In this document: positions 17,116 to 25,219 of the stretch, piece after piece | How the letters are laid out: each line of letters begins with the position of its first letter | Numbering within the stretch: position 1 is the first letter of the stretch | Assembly: GCA_038328575.1 (NCBI GenBank) | Contig: JBBQMD010000010.1 | Location: 1 to 60,997, forward strand | Direction: 5' to 3' | DNA from: JACVCS01 sp038328575 | GTDB lineage: Bacteria > Planctomycetota > Phycisphaerae > Phycisphaerales > UBA1924 | DNA length: 60,997 nt | Position numbers and translations under genes: made by a program | Notes under the pieces: generated by a model | What the model was told of the DNA's origin: nothing | The model's input: only the letters and a program-made list of their open reading frames with translations | The model's database searches: none

Positions 17116-17553
17116 ATGATGAACGAGCTTTCCAGTTCGGGCAGTGTGCCGGCGCTTGAGAAGCTGCTGAGCTTTGCGGCTCAGCGACAGCGGTTGATCG
17201 CGCACAACATCGCCAACATCACCACGCCTGATTTCCGTCAGTCGGACGTCTCGGTCAAGGACTTCCAACACTCGCTGCGGCGGGCGGTGCTCGAACGGCG
17301 GGCCCGGACCGGTGGGCAAGCGGGCGAACTGAACATGGAAGATACCCGCGAGATCAAGATCGGGCCGGGCGGGGGGCTGATCTTGCGCCCGCGCACGAAT
17401 GGCACGGGGATTCTTGCGCATGATCGCAATAATCGCGAACTTGAGACGCTGATGAAGGATCTGGTGGAGAACGCGTCGACGTTTCGTCTGGCGTCTGATT
17501 TGCTGAAGTCTCGCATGGACCTGCTTCGCGCTGCGATCTCTGAGCGTGTGTGA
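17116..17553 (+). CDS. flgB: Flagellar basal-body rod protein FlgB
   Basis: 145 residues. Proximal rod component of the flagellar axle, exported through the type III apparatus rather than by a signal peptide. The N-terminus has the rod/hook family segment LLSFAAQRQRLIAHNIANITTPDF, in which NIANxxTPxF is the hallmark. The C-terminus has the matching helix (LVENASTFRLASDLLKSRMDLLRAAI). Length is typical. Two adjacent ATGs at 17116 and 17119 are possible starts. It lies 25 bases after the regulator gene and just before flgC, the usual flgBC-fliE order. Confidence 0.95.
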   Translation: MMNELSSSGSVPALEKLLSFAAQRQRLIAHNIANITTPDFRQSDVSVKDFQHSLRRAVLERRARTGGQAGELNMEDTREIKIGPGGGLILRPRTNGTGILAHDRNNRELETLMKDLVENASTFRLASDLLKSRMDLLRAAISERV

Positions 17554-17577
17554 GTTCACTATTTGGAGGTGACGCGC

Positions 17578-17994
17578 GTGTACGGAGCACTGGACATCTC
17601 GACCTCGGGCATGATTGCTCAGCGGACTCGGCTCGATGTCGCGTCGGCAAACCTGGCGAACGCCGACACGCTGCTGGACTCAAGCCTGCGGCTGAACCCG
17701 TATCAGGCAAGGCGGGTGATGTTGGCGCCGGCGAGTAGGGACTTCAAAGCGCTGGGTGTGCGCGTGGCAAAGATCGAGATTGATCGCTCGCCAGCGCCGC
17801 CGGGCGCGTTTGACCCGTCGAACTCGCTTGCTTACAAAGACGGCCCGCTGGCGGGGTACGTCGCGCGGACGAACGTGGACTCGATCAGGGAGAACGTCAA
17901 CGCGATGGAGGCGGTGCGGGCGTACGAGGCGAACGTGATGGCGGCGGAGGCGAGCAAGGCGATGTTCGCCGCGACCCTGCGGTTGATTGCTTGA
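17578..17994 (+). CDS. flgC: Flagellar basal-body rod protein FlgC
   Basis: 138 residues from a GTG start. The GTG at 17578 is chosen over an upstream TTG at 17563 because GGAGGTG at 17565-17571 is then a well-placed ribosome binding site, and the protein begins MYGALDISTSGM, as FlgC proteins do. The rod-family N-terminal motif SANLANADT and the C-terminal NVDSIRENVNAMEAVRAYEANV are both present. The second rod protein, it polymerises distal to FlgB. It sits between flgB and fliE. Confidence 0.95.
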   Translation: MYGALDISTSGMIAQRTRLDVASANLANADTLLDSSLRLNPYQARRVMLAPASRDFKALGVRVAKIEIDRSPAPPGAFDPSNSLAYKDGPLAGYVARTNVDSIRENVNAMEAVRAYEANVMAAEASKAMFAATLRLIA

Positions 17995-18056
17995 TGAACC
18001 GATGCGGATGAGACCGACCCGCGGAGCGGGCGGAACGGACAAGCGGGCGGTTCATC
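17993..18056. repeat. Nested inverted repeat in the flgC-fliE gap
   Basis: A 9-base inverted repeat (GATGAACCG at 17993-18001 and CGGTTCATC at 18048-18056) encloses a GC-rich inner hairpin (CCCGC-GGA-GCGGG). The left arm overlaps the flgC stop codon. There is no T-run, so it is unlikely to be a simple terminator. RNA processing or attenuation between flgC and fliE is possible, but this is inference. Confidence 0.4.
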
Positions 18057-18099
18057 GGAGGATGAGATCGTCAGTGCAACTTGCAAGGTACAGTGAGCC

Positions 18100-18417
18100 A
18101 TGGACCCACTCGGACTCGTGAACTCGGGGATCAACGTCGCGGACCGTGCGGGGCTGCCCGGCGCGGGATTGCAGGGCGCGAAAGTGAATGAGGCGGGCGC
18201 GACGTTCAAGGATGCGCTCATGCAGAACCTCGAAAAACTCAACGCGGCGCAGCAGGAGGCGTCGGCGGCGGCGGAGGATCTAGCGACCGGACAACGCGCA
18301 GACGTGGAGAACGTCCTGCTGGCGACGCAGAAGGCCGATCAGGCGTTTCGCATGGCTCTGGCCCTAAGAAACAAGGTGCAGGCGGCGTTTGACGAGTTGA
18401 AGCAAGTTCGCATCTGA
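18100..18417 (+). CDS. fliE: Flagellar hook-basal body complex protein FliE
   Basis: 105 residues. FliE joins the MS ring to the proximal rod and is among the first type III substrates. The sequence has the family pattern: an N-terminal variable part, then ATFKDALMQNLEKLNAAQQEA, then DVENVLLATQKADQAFRMALALRNKVQAAFDELKQVRI, the well-conserved C-terminal helix ending in the short hydrophobic tail. Position flgB-flgC-fliE-fliF is the classic order. Start ATG 18100 gives the normal length. Confidence 0.95.
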   Translation: MDPLGLVNSGINVADRAGLPGAGLQGAKVNEAGATFKDALMQNLEKLNAAQQEASAAAEDLATGQRADVENVLLATQKADQAFRMALALRNKVQAAFDELKQVRI

Positions 18418-18623
18418 GCGAGGTGTGAGGCGATTGTTGCGCGTTCTGCGAGGCGATCGGGTTGTCTTCGCGCGTTGCACGTCGATCTCTGCGGGAACGT
18501 GGAGCGGACGTTCAAGTCTCGAACCTTCATGAGCCGACTTTAAGAGCGACGCTTGGCGCGGGGTTCTCCTGAGCTGATGCGGGTCGTGCGAGGATCGCGC
18601 GGCGGGCGGACGACAGGAGGTCG

Positions 18624-20423
18624 ATGATGGGTCGGTTCAAGGCGTCGCTCGCCACGATCAACTCGCAGTTTGGTACCTTGCCCTTGGTGGCGAAGATGTT
18701 GTTCTTCGCGCTGGGGGTCATTGTCGTGATGGTGTTGCTGCTGGTCGTCACCCAGTCAGCACGTCCCACGTATGTCGAGCTCTTGCCGGGTGCGGCACCG
18801 GACATTCAGGCCGGGGCGCGAACCACGCTGGAAACTTACGGAATCAAGCACACCGCGGAGAACGGCAAGGTGATGGTTCGCCCGGAGGACCGGCACACCG
18901 CTCTGGGCCTGCTTGGCAGCGAGGGCAAGCTGCCGCAGAACACGCAGTTCATGTTCGCGACGCTCTTGCAGCAGAGCAACTGGATGGACTCGCGCTCACA
19001 GGGCGAGTATAAGCAGAACCTCGCGTTGCAGAACGAGCTGCAGATGGTCATCTCCAACTTTCGCGGCGTTGAACGCGCGACGGTGATGATGGATGTCCCG
19101 GAGCCGATGGGCCTGGGCATGACATATCGCAAGCCGACCGCGTCGGTGAGCGTCACCATGAAGTCGGGCAAGCAACTGGATCGCGACATGGTTGACGCGA
19201 TCGCTGCCATGGTCGCCGGGGCGCGCGCGGGGCTCACGATCACCGATGTCAAAGTGATCGACGCGACGACGGGGCGTCAGCTCGCCGCTCGGTCGGCGGG
19301 CGACATGCGATCTGGTGACTATGTCGAGCATGTGGCCAAGATCGAGGAGCGCGTGCAGGCGAAGTTGTTGGACTCACTTGGCTACATCCGCGGGGTCATC
19401 GTTGCGGTGAGCGCGCAGGCGGACCTGACGCGGCGCAACAGCGTCACGAGCAGAGTCCTGCCTGTCGGCGAGGGCTCGATCCGTACGCCGAAGCGTGAAT
19501 CTGCGACCAACACGAACGACGTGCAAGGCGGAGCTGGCGCGGAGCCGGGGCTTGCGAGCAACACCGGGGCCGACATCAATCGCGGCGGCGGCACGCCGGG
19601 CAGCCGCTCGACGAGCGAGGTGACCGAGACGGAGTTCCAGCTCGTGCCCGGGTCGATGAAAGAGGAAGTTCTTGATTCACGCGGGATGCCGACGAAGGTG
19701 AACGTGATGATCAGCCTGCCGCGGGAGTATGTGGTGGCGTTGGTTAAACAAGACAAGGCGAGCTCGAGCGCGCCGGCGACGCCTGGCGCGCCCGCGACGC
19801 CGCCCGCGGCGGGCGCTGCGCCTTTAGCGGCTAGCGAGCCCACTCAGACGGAGATTGAAGCGAGGTTCGCGGCCGAGAAGACCCGTCTCGAGCGTGACCT
19901 GCTCCCGCTGATCACGACGCTTGCGCAGAGTTCCGGCGCGACGCCGGCAGCCGGGCCGACAGATCAAGCGGTGACGGTGTCGATGATCCCGGTGCCGCTG
20001 GGGATGGGAATGATCGGCGCGATCGGTAGTGGAGCCGCGTCGATGGTGGGTGGCGGTGGCACGGGCGGCGGCGGCGAAGCCGGGCTGATGTCGCAGTTGA
20101 TGACGCCGACGGCGATCCGGACGGGCGTCCTGGGGGCGGTAATTCTGGGTGCGATGGGGATGATGCTGATGCTGGTGAAGAAGGCGAGCAAGCCGCTCGA
20201 CCTGCCGACGCCGCAGGAGATCGTGGGCCTGCCCCCGTCGCTTGAGGCGCAGAACGATCTGGTGGGCGAGGCGGACGAGGGTGCCGCGGCCATGGTGGGT
20301 ATTGAGCTTCAGGAAGACGAGCTGAAGTACAAGAAGATGTTGGAGCAGGTGCAAGAGATGGTGAAGAAGAGCCCGACAGACTCCGCGGCGATCTTGAACC
20401 GATGGGTGCAGGCGGAGACGTGA
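18624..20423 (+). CDS. fliF: Flagellar MS-ring protein FliF
   Basis: 599 residues. It builds the membrane-embedded MS ring on which the motor and export gate assemble. An N-terminal membrane helix (KMLFFALGVIVVMVLLLVVT, about residues 22-41) and a C-terminal helix (AIRTGVLGAVILGAMGMMLM) bracket the periplasmic ring-building motifs. These include VMVRPEDRHTALGLLGSEGKL, QGEYKQNLALQNELQMVISN and a variable low-complexity linker rich in Ala/Pro (about 375-400). The cytoplasmic C-terminus (EIVGLPPSLEAQ...EMVKKSPTDSAAILNRWV) would bind FliG. The start ATG 18624 has AGGAGG at the right distance. A 206-base gap without a gene precedes it. Confidence 0.96.
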   Translation: MMGRFKASLATINSQFGTLPLVAKMLFFALGVIVVMVLLLVVTQSARPTYVELLPGAAPDIQAGARTTLETYGIKHTAENGKVMVRPEDRHTALGLLGSEGKLPQNTQFMFATLLQQSNWMDSRSQGEYKQNLALQNELQMVISNFRGVERATVMMDVPEPMGLGMTYRKPTASVSVTMKSGKQLDRDMVDAIAAMVAGARAGLTITDVKVIDATTGRQLAARSAGDMRSGDYVEHVAKIEERVQAKLLDSLGYIRGVIVAVSAQADLTRRNSVTSRVLPVGEGSIRTPKRESATNTNDVQGGAGAEPGLASNTGADINRGGGTPGSRSTSEVTETEFQLVPGSMKEEVLDSRGMPTKVNVMISLPREYVVALVKQDKASSSAPATPGAPATPPAAGAAPLAASEPTQTEIEARFAAEKTRLERDLLPLITTLAQSSGATPAAGPTDQAVTVSMIPVPLGMGMIGAIGSGAASMVGGGGTGGGGEAGLMSQLMTPTAIRTGVLGAVILGAMGMMLMLVKKASKPLDLPTPQEIVGLPPSLEAQNDLVGEADEGAAAMVGIELQEDELKYKKMLEQVQEMVKKSPTDSAAILNRWVQAET

Positions 20424-20490
20424 ATGGCGTTGATTGACTGATTGGCTGATGGTGCGGACGGACAGAGCGCGAATCGAGAAGGGGATCTCA

Positions 20491-21531
20491 ATGCCTCGCA
20501 AGCCGGGCGACAAACTGCCGGAGGACGTGTCAAAGCTGGACTCGCTCACGAAAGCGGCGATCCTGCTTTTGACGCTCGACTCGAACTCCGCCGGGGAGCT
20601 TCTGAAGCAGATGACGGCGGGGGCGGTGGAAGAAGTCACGCGCGAGCTGGCGGGCCTGGGGCGTGTGACGGACGATCTACGAAACGCGGTGATCGAAGAG
20701 TTCTACGAGCTGTCGATGGCGAACCAGTTTGCCAACGAGGGCGGGCTGGACTATGCCAAGGTGCTGCTGATGCAGAGCCTGGACCCGAAGCAGGCCGAGC
20801 GTGTGCTGCAGCAGATTCAGACGCAGGTGCAGAAGACGCCGTTCAGCTTCCTGCAGAAAGCCGAGAGCGAGAACCTGCTGACGTTCATTCAGGATGAGCA
20901 CCCGCAGACGATCGCGTTGATCATCTGCCATCTGCCGCATCACAAAGCGGCCGAGATCCTCGGCGGGCTGCCGATGCAGAAGCAGGTCGAGGTCATCAAG
21001 CGCGTCGCGAACATGGAGCAGACGAACCCCGAGGTGATCAAGGAGGTCGAGCGCGGGCTTGAGTCTCGCCTCTCGACCATGCTCATGCAATCCATGGAGA
21101 AGGCGGGCGGCGTGCCGACGGTGGCCGAGATCTTGAACCTGGCCGATCGCTCGACCGAGAAGGCGATCATGGAGGGGCTAGAGAGCGACGACCCGGATCT
21201 TGTCGAGCAGATCCGGAGGCTGATGTTCGTCTTCGAGGATATCAAGATGGTCGACGACAAGGGCTTGCAGGCCATCATGAAGGAAGTGGACAACGACGAG
21301 CTGACGCTGGCGTTGAAGACCGCCAGCGAAGAGTTGAAGGAAATGATCTTCCGCAACATGTCCGAGCGAGCCGCGCAGTTGATCAAGGAGGACATGCAGT
21401 TCATGGGTCCGGTGCGCGTGTCGGATGTCGAGTCGGCGCAGCAGCGCGTTGTCGATATCGTGCGCCGCCTGGAAGACAGCGGCGACATCATCATCAGCGG
21501 GCGAGGCGGCGACAGCGAAACGCTGGTGTGA
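20491..21531 (+). CDS. fliG: Flagellar motor switch protein FliG
   Basis: 346 residues, the standard length. Rotor switch protein that binds FliF through its N-domain and MotA through charged residues of its C-domain. Segments seen are LTKAAILLLTLDSNSAGELLKQ, SFLQKAESENLLTFIQDEHPQTIALIICHLP (cut here to show order), the EHPQ motif of the middle domain, and the C-terminal torque helix with SEELKEMIFRNMSERAAQLIKEDM. The ATG at 20491 is chosen; an upstream in-frame ATG would add 14 residues of no family character. fliF ends 67 bases earlier. Confidence 0.96.
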   Translation: MPRKPGDKLPEDVSKLDSLTKAAILLLTLDSNSAGELLKQMTAGAVEEVTRELAGLGRVTDDLRNAVIEEFYELSMANQFANEGGLDYAKVLLMQSLDPKQAERVLQQIQTQVQKTPFSFLQKAESENLLTFIQDEHPQTIALIICHLPHHKAAEILGGLPMQKQVEVIKRVANMEQTNPEVIKEVERGLESRLSTMLMQSMEKAGGVPTVAEILNLADRSTEKAIMEGLESDDPDLVEQIRRLMFVFEDIKMVDDKGLQAIMKEVDNDELTLALKTASEELKEMIFRNMSERAAQLIKEDMQFMGPVRVSDVESAQQRVVDIVRRLEDSGDIIISGRGGDSETLV

Positions 21532-21543
21532 GTGGTTGCCAGT

Positions 21544-21789
<246 letters not shown>

Positions 21790-21791
21790 CT

Positions 21792-22592
21792 ATGGCCCTG
21801 ATCAAGAACTCCAACTCGACGCTGATGGCACGCGACGCGATCGTGCTCGATCTTGGCGATCTGCGTCGGCAGGGCGAGCAGATCCTCGAGCACGCGCGTC
21901 TGGAGGCGGCGAAGATCATCGGCGACGCGCAGCGCACGCGGCGGCGGCTGATCGAATCCGCCGCGAGCGAGGGGCGGGCGGAGGGACTTGCGGAGGGCCT
22001 TGCTTCCGGGCATGAGCAAGGCGTCAATCAAGGACACGGCGCGGCGTTTGCAGAGCGTCGCGATGCCTTGAACGCGTTCCAGGCGGTGTGGGGCACGGAG
22101 CTCAAACTCTTCGTTGATCGCCGCGAGTCGATGCTTGACGAGGCGCGCAAGAACCTGCTGGCGCTCAGCGCGATGATCGGGCAGCGTGTGACGCACCGGG
22201 TGATCGAGCTGGATCCCTCGGTGGTCGTCGACCAGCTCAAGGGTGTCTTGGCGCTGGTCATGCGGCAATCGCGTCTGACGATCCGCGTTCACCCGCTGGA
22301 TCGCGACCTGGTGTCGATCGCGCTGCCGGAGCTGGCTCGCGCCTACAGCGCCGCGGTTGATGCAGAGATCATCGACGACCCGACGCTCGCCCGCGGCTCG
22401 TGCTTGCTGCGCCTCGCCGATCTGGTCCAAGAGGGAGAGGCCAACGGTGCTGGCACGCTGGACGCCTCCATCGAAACGCAGCTCGACCGAATCGTTCAGG
22501 CCCTGCTTCCCGACGGCTCAGGTCTCGATACGCGAGCGGCGCGGAGAGACTCGCCTTCGAACGCATCTCCGCCAAACGCATCTCACTCGTGA
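21792..22592 (+). CDS. fliH: Flagellar assembly protein FliH
   Basis: 266 residues. FliH holds the FliI ATPase in the export complex and regulates it. The central part shows the family's long amphipathic helix with glycine-repeat pattern (ASEGRAEGLAEGLASGHEQG), followed by the C-terminal FliH/YscL/V-ATPase E-like domain (VVDQLKGVLALVMRQSRLTIRVHPLDRDLV). The N-terminus (MALIKNSNSTLMARDAIVLDL) starts directly after the tandem repeats. The longer open frame would translate the repeat and is rejected. fliI follows 23 bases later. Confidence 0.92.
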   Translation: MALIKNSNSTLMARDAIVLDLGDLRRQGEQILEHARLEAAKIIGDAQRTRRRLIESAASEGRAEGLAEGLASGHEQGVNQGHGAAFAERRDALNAFQAVWGTELKLFVDRRESMLDEARKNLLALSAMIGQRVTHRVIELDPSVVVDQLKGVLALVMRQSRLTIRVHPLDRDLVSIALPELARAYSAAVDAEIIDDPTLARGSCLLRLADLVQEGEANGAGTLDASIETQLDRIVQALLPDGSGLDTRAARRDSPSNASPPNASHS

Positions 22593-22615
22593 CAGTTGAC
22601 ATTTGACAAGCCCGC

Positions 22616-23986
22616 ATGACCACCTTCGCCTCCGCCATGCAGACCGTCGCCAGCGCCCAGCCGATTCGTGTCACCGGGCGCGTCGCGGCGTTGCGCGGGC
22701 TGACGGTGCTGGTCCACGATCTGCCCGTGCCGATCGGTGCGTTGGTGCATCTGCCAAGGGCGAGCACGGGGTCTGCGGAGGGTCGGCTGGCGGGCGAGGT
22801 TGTCGGCTTTACTGGGCGGCACACGATCGTGATGATGCTCGGGCAGTCGACAGGTATTCGCGTCGGTGACGAGGTCATCGCGTTGCAGAGTTCGCGAAGC
22901 GCAAGCGTCGGCGCGTCGCTGCTGGGGCGCGTCGTCAACGGCTTGTGCGAGCCGATCGACGGAAAGGGTGCGCTGCTTCACACGGTTCAACGAAGCGTCG
23001 AGCCGCCGCCGCGCCCACCGATGCACCGGAAGCGTATCGGCGACCCGCTGCACACGGGCGTTCGCGCGTTGGACCTGATGACAACGCTCGGTCGCGGGCA
23101 ACGCCTTGGTATCTTCGCCGGTCCCGGCGTTGGCAAGTCCACGCTCCTGGCCTCCATCGCACGCGGCACCTCCGCCGATGTCGTTGTGCTGGCGCTGATT
23201 GGCGAACGCGGGCGAGAGGTTCAGGATTTCCTTGAGGGCGTCCTGGGCGATTCTGGCAGGAAGCGATCGGTCGTCGTGGCCAGCACGAGCGATGAATCAC
23301 CGTTGATGCGCATTCGAGCGGCGCTTGTCGCGTCGACCATCGCGGAGCACTTTCGCGACGAGGGCAAGCACGTCCTGCTCATGATGGACTCGGTCACACG
23401 CTTCGCGCAGGCGCAGCGGCAGGTCGGCCTGTCGATCGGCGAGCCGCCCGCGAGCAAGGGCTACACGCCCAGCGTGTTCGCGAATCTCGCGCGATTGCTC
23501 GAGCGAGCAGGCCAGTTTGAGCCGGAGCCAGGACGCGGGCCGCAGGGCTCGGTGACCGGCCTGTACACTGTGCTGGTCGAGGGCGACGACATGACCGAAC
23601 CGGTCGCGGACGCGGCTCGCGGCATCCTTGACGGGCACGTGATTCTCTCTCGGACGCTGGCGCAGCGCGGGCATTACCCGGCGATCGACGTGCTCGACTC
23701 GATCTCGCGCGTGGCTGACGAAGTGTGCGATCCGGCTCATATCGGCGCCCGCCGCACCATGGTGCGGGTGCTCGCGTCGTATCGCAAGAGTGAGGATCTG
23801 ATCCAGATCGGCGCGTACGCCAGGGGCTCCGATAGCGAGACGGACCTGGCGATTGATTACACGCCGCGGATCAATGAGATCATGCGACAGACAAGCGCTG
23901 AGAACGAAGCGTTCAGCGCATCGCGGGAGCGAATGGTGCGGCTGGCGCTGGACATCAACTCTCGCGCGCAGGCGCAGCGGAGATAA
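22616..23986 (+). CDS. fliI: Flagellum-specific ATPase FliI
   Basis: 456 residues. Hexameric ATPase powering export of flagellar subunits, related to F1-beta. The Walker A loop GPGVGKST lies at residues 169-176. Further hallmarks are IGERGREVQDFL, a Walker B region VLLMMDSVTRFAQAQR, IGEPPASKGYTPSVFANLARLLERAG, and GSVTGLYTVLVEGDDMTEPVAD. Length and order are typical of the family. It is followed three bases later by fliJ. Confidence 0.97.
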   Translation: MTTFASAMQTVASAQPIRVTGRVAALRGLTVLVHDLPVPIGALVHLPRASTGSAEGRLAGEVVGFTGRHTIVMMLGQSTGIRVGDEVIALQSSRSASVGASLLGRVVNGLCEPIDGKGALLHTVQRSVEPPPRPPMHRKRIGDPLHTGVRALDLMTTLGRGQRLGIFAGPGVGKSTLLASIARGTSADVVVLALIGERGREVQDFLEGVLGDSGRKRSVVVASTSDESPLMRIRAALVASTIAEHFRDEGKHVLLMMDSVTRFAQAQRQVGLSIGEPPASKGYTPSVFANLARLLERAGQFEPEPGRGPQGSVTGLYTVLVEGDDMTEPVADAARGILDGHVILSRTLAQRGHYPAIDVLDSISRVADEVCDPAHIGARRTMVRVLASYRKSEDLIQIGAYARGSDSETDLAIDYTPRINEIMRQTSAENEAFSASRERMVRLALDINSRAQAQRR

Positions 23987-23989
23987 GCG

Positions 23990-24478
23990 ATGGCAAGGAA
24001 GTTTTACTTTGAGCTCGAGGTGGTGCTGCAGATGCGCGTTCGGGCCGAGCAGGAGCGGCAGAAGGAAGTCGCGCACCTGGAAGCGCAGCGCCAGCAGCTC
24101 ATGGATCAGGCGGTGAGCATGCAGCGGTCGATGGTGCTCTCGCGCGATCTGATGCGTGATCAACTCAGCAGCGGGGGAACGGTGCGCATCGATGACATCC
24201 GCGCTCAGGCCAGCGGTTCGCTGCACACCATGATCGAGCTGCAACGCGTCGCGCTCCGGGCGGCGGGGCTGCACCAGAAGCTGAATGTTGCGCGCCAGCA
24301 GCTTTTGGGCGCGAGCGTGCAGCGCAAGGCGGTCCAGACGCTGCGCGAGAAACAACTGTCACGCTGGAAGGCCGACATCGAGCGGCGTGAGACTGCGGAA
24401 CTTGACGATCTTGTGCTCATGCGGGCCGGTGCATCGACGAGCGACGCGCAGGGCCACGAGTTGCCAGCGCGAGCTTGA
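23990..24478 (+). CDS. fliJ: Flagellar export protein FliJ
   Basis: 162 residues forming a long two-helix coiled coil (VLQMRVRAEQERQKEVAHLE, then LREKQLSRWKADIERRETAE), the shape of the FliJ stalk that inserts in the FliI ring, analogous to the gamma subunit of F1. Primary sequence conservation in this family is low, so the call rests on length, helicity, charge pattern and the position directly after fliI. The start ATG 23990 lies three bases past the fliI stop, suggesting coupling. Confidence 0.85.
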   Translation: MARKFYFELEVVLQMRVRAEQERQKEVAHLEAQRQQLMDQAVSMQRSMVLSRDLMRDQLSSGGTVRIDDIRAQASGSLHTMIELQRVALRAAGLHQKLNVARQQLLGASVQRKAVQTLREKQLSRWKADIERRETAELDDLVLMRAGASTSDAQGHELPARA

Positions 24479-24505
24479 TCGCGCGTCGCTGACGGAATAT
24501 GAACC

Positions 24506-25219
24506 ATGAAAACGGTCTGGAACATCATCGCGATCCTGGCGGTCACCAACCTCGCGGCGATCCTCGGCGTCACGCTCTGGCTCGTCAACAGTGATCGCTT
24601 GAACTCTGATCGCGTGCAACGCGTCCGCGAGATGCTCGCTGTCACCAGCGCTGAGGAGAAGGTCAAACTCGAGGCCGACACGGCGGCGAAAGTTGTTGAA
24701 ACGCGCACCGAGAGCGATCAGGCCAAGCGTGTCGGCCCGTCGATCACTTCTGATCAATCAATCGCCGCGACGCGCGAGCGAGGCGAGGCCGAGCTTGCCA
24801 GCGTGATCCGCATCCGCGAGGAGTCGCGCCAGCTTCAGGCGGCATTGCAGAAGCAGCAGAGCGACCTGGAGAAGGAGCGCGCCGCGATCGAGGAGCTTCA
24901 GAAGAAGCTCAACGCGAAGCAGGCGGAGATCAACAAGACTGGCGGCGATAAGCAGTTTCGGCAAGCGCTTGCTGCGCTTGAGGCGCAGAAACCCGCCGCG
25001 GCCAAGCAGATTCTGCAGGTCTTGATGGCGGACGGAAAGCGAGCCGAGACGCTGGATTATCTCGCGGCGATGGATGAAGGCGTCCGCGCGAAGATCATCG
25101 GCGAGTTTGCCAAGAGTAATGACGGCGTGGCAGCGGAGTTGCTAGAGGGATTGCGGACGCGCGGCATCACTGCGCCGTCGTCACCCTCCGCCACCCCGCG
25201 ACCCCCACGCTCGCCATGA
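24506..25219 (+). CDS. MotE-like membrane coiled-coil protein
   Basis: 237 residues. A transmembrane helix at about 6-28 (NIIAILAVTNLAAILGVTLW) is followed by a long coiled coil (SRQLQAALQKQQSDLEKERA, then AAIEELQKKLNAKQAEINK) and a C-terminal helical unit (QALAALEAQKPAAAKQILQV, then AMDEGVRAKIIGEF). This last part looks like the MgtE N-terminal-like domain found in MotE. In other bacteria MotE is a periplasmic chaperone of MotC. No motA, motB or motC is in this window. Its stop overlaps the start of fliK (ATGA). The family call is from architecture and position. Confidence 0.7.
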   Translation: MKTVWNIIAILAVTNLAAILGVTLWLVNSDRLNSDRVQRVREMLAVTSAEEKVKLEADTAAKVVETRTESDQAKRVGPSITSDQSIAATRERGEAELASVIRIREESRQLQAALQKQQSDLEKERAAIEELQKKLNAKQAEINKTGGDKQFRQALAALEAQKPAAAKQILQVLMADGKRAETLDYLAAMDEGVRAKIIGEFAKSNDGVAAELLEGLRTRGITAPSSPSATPRPPRSP

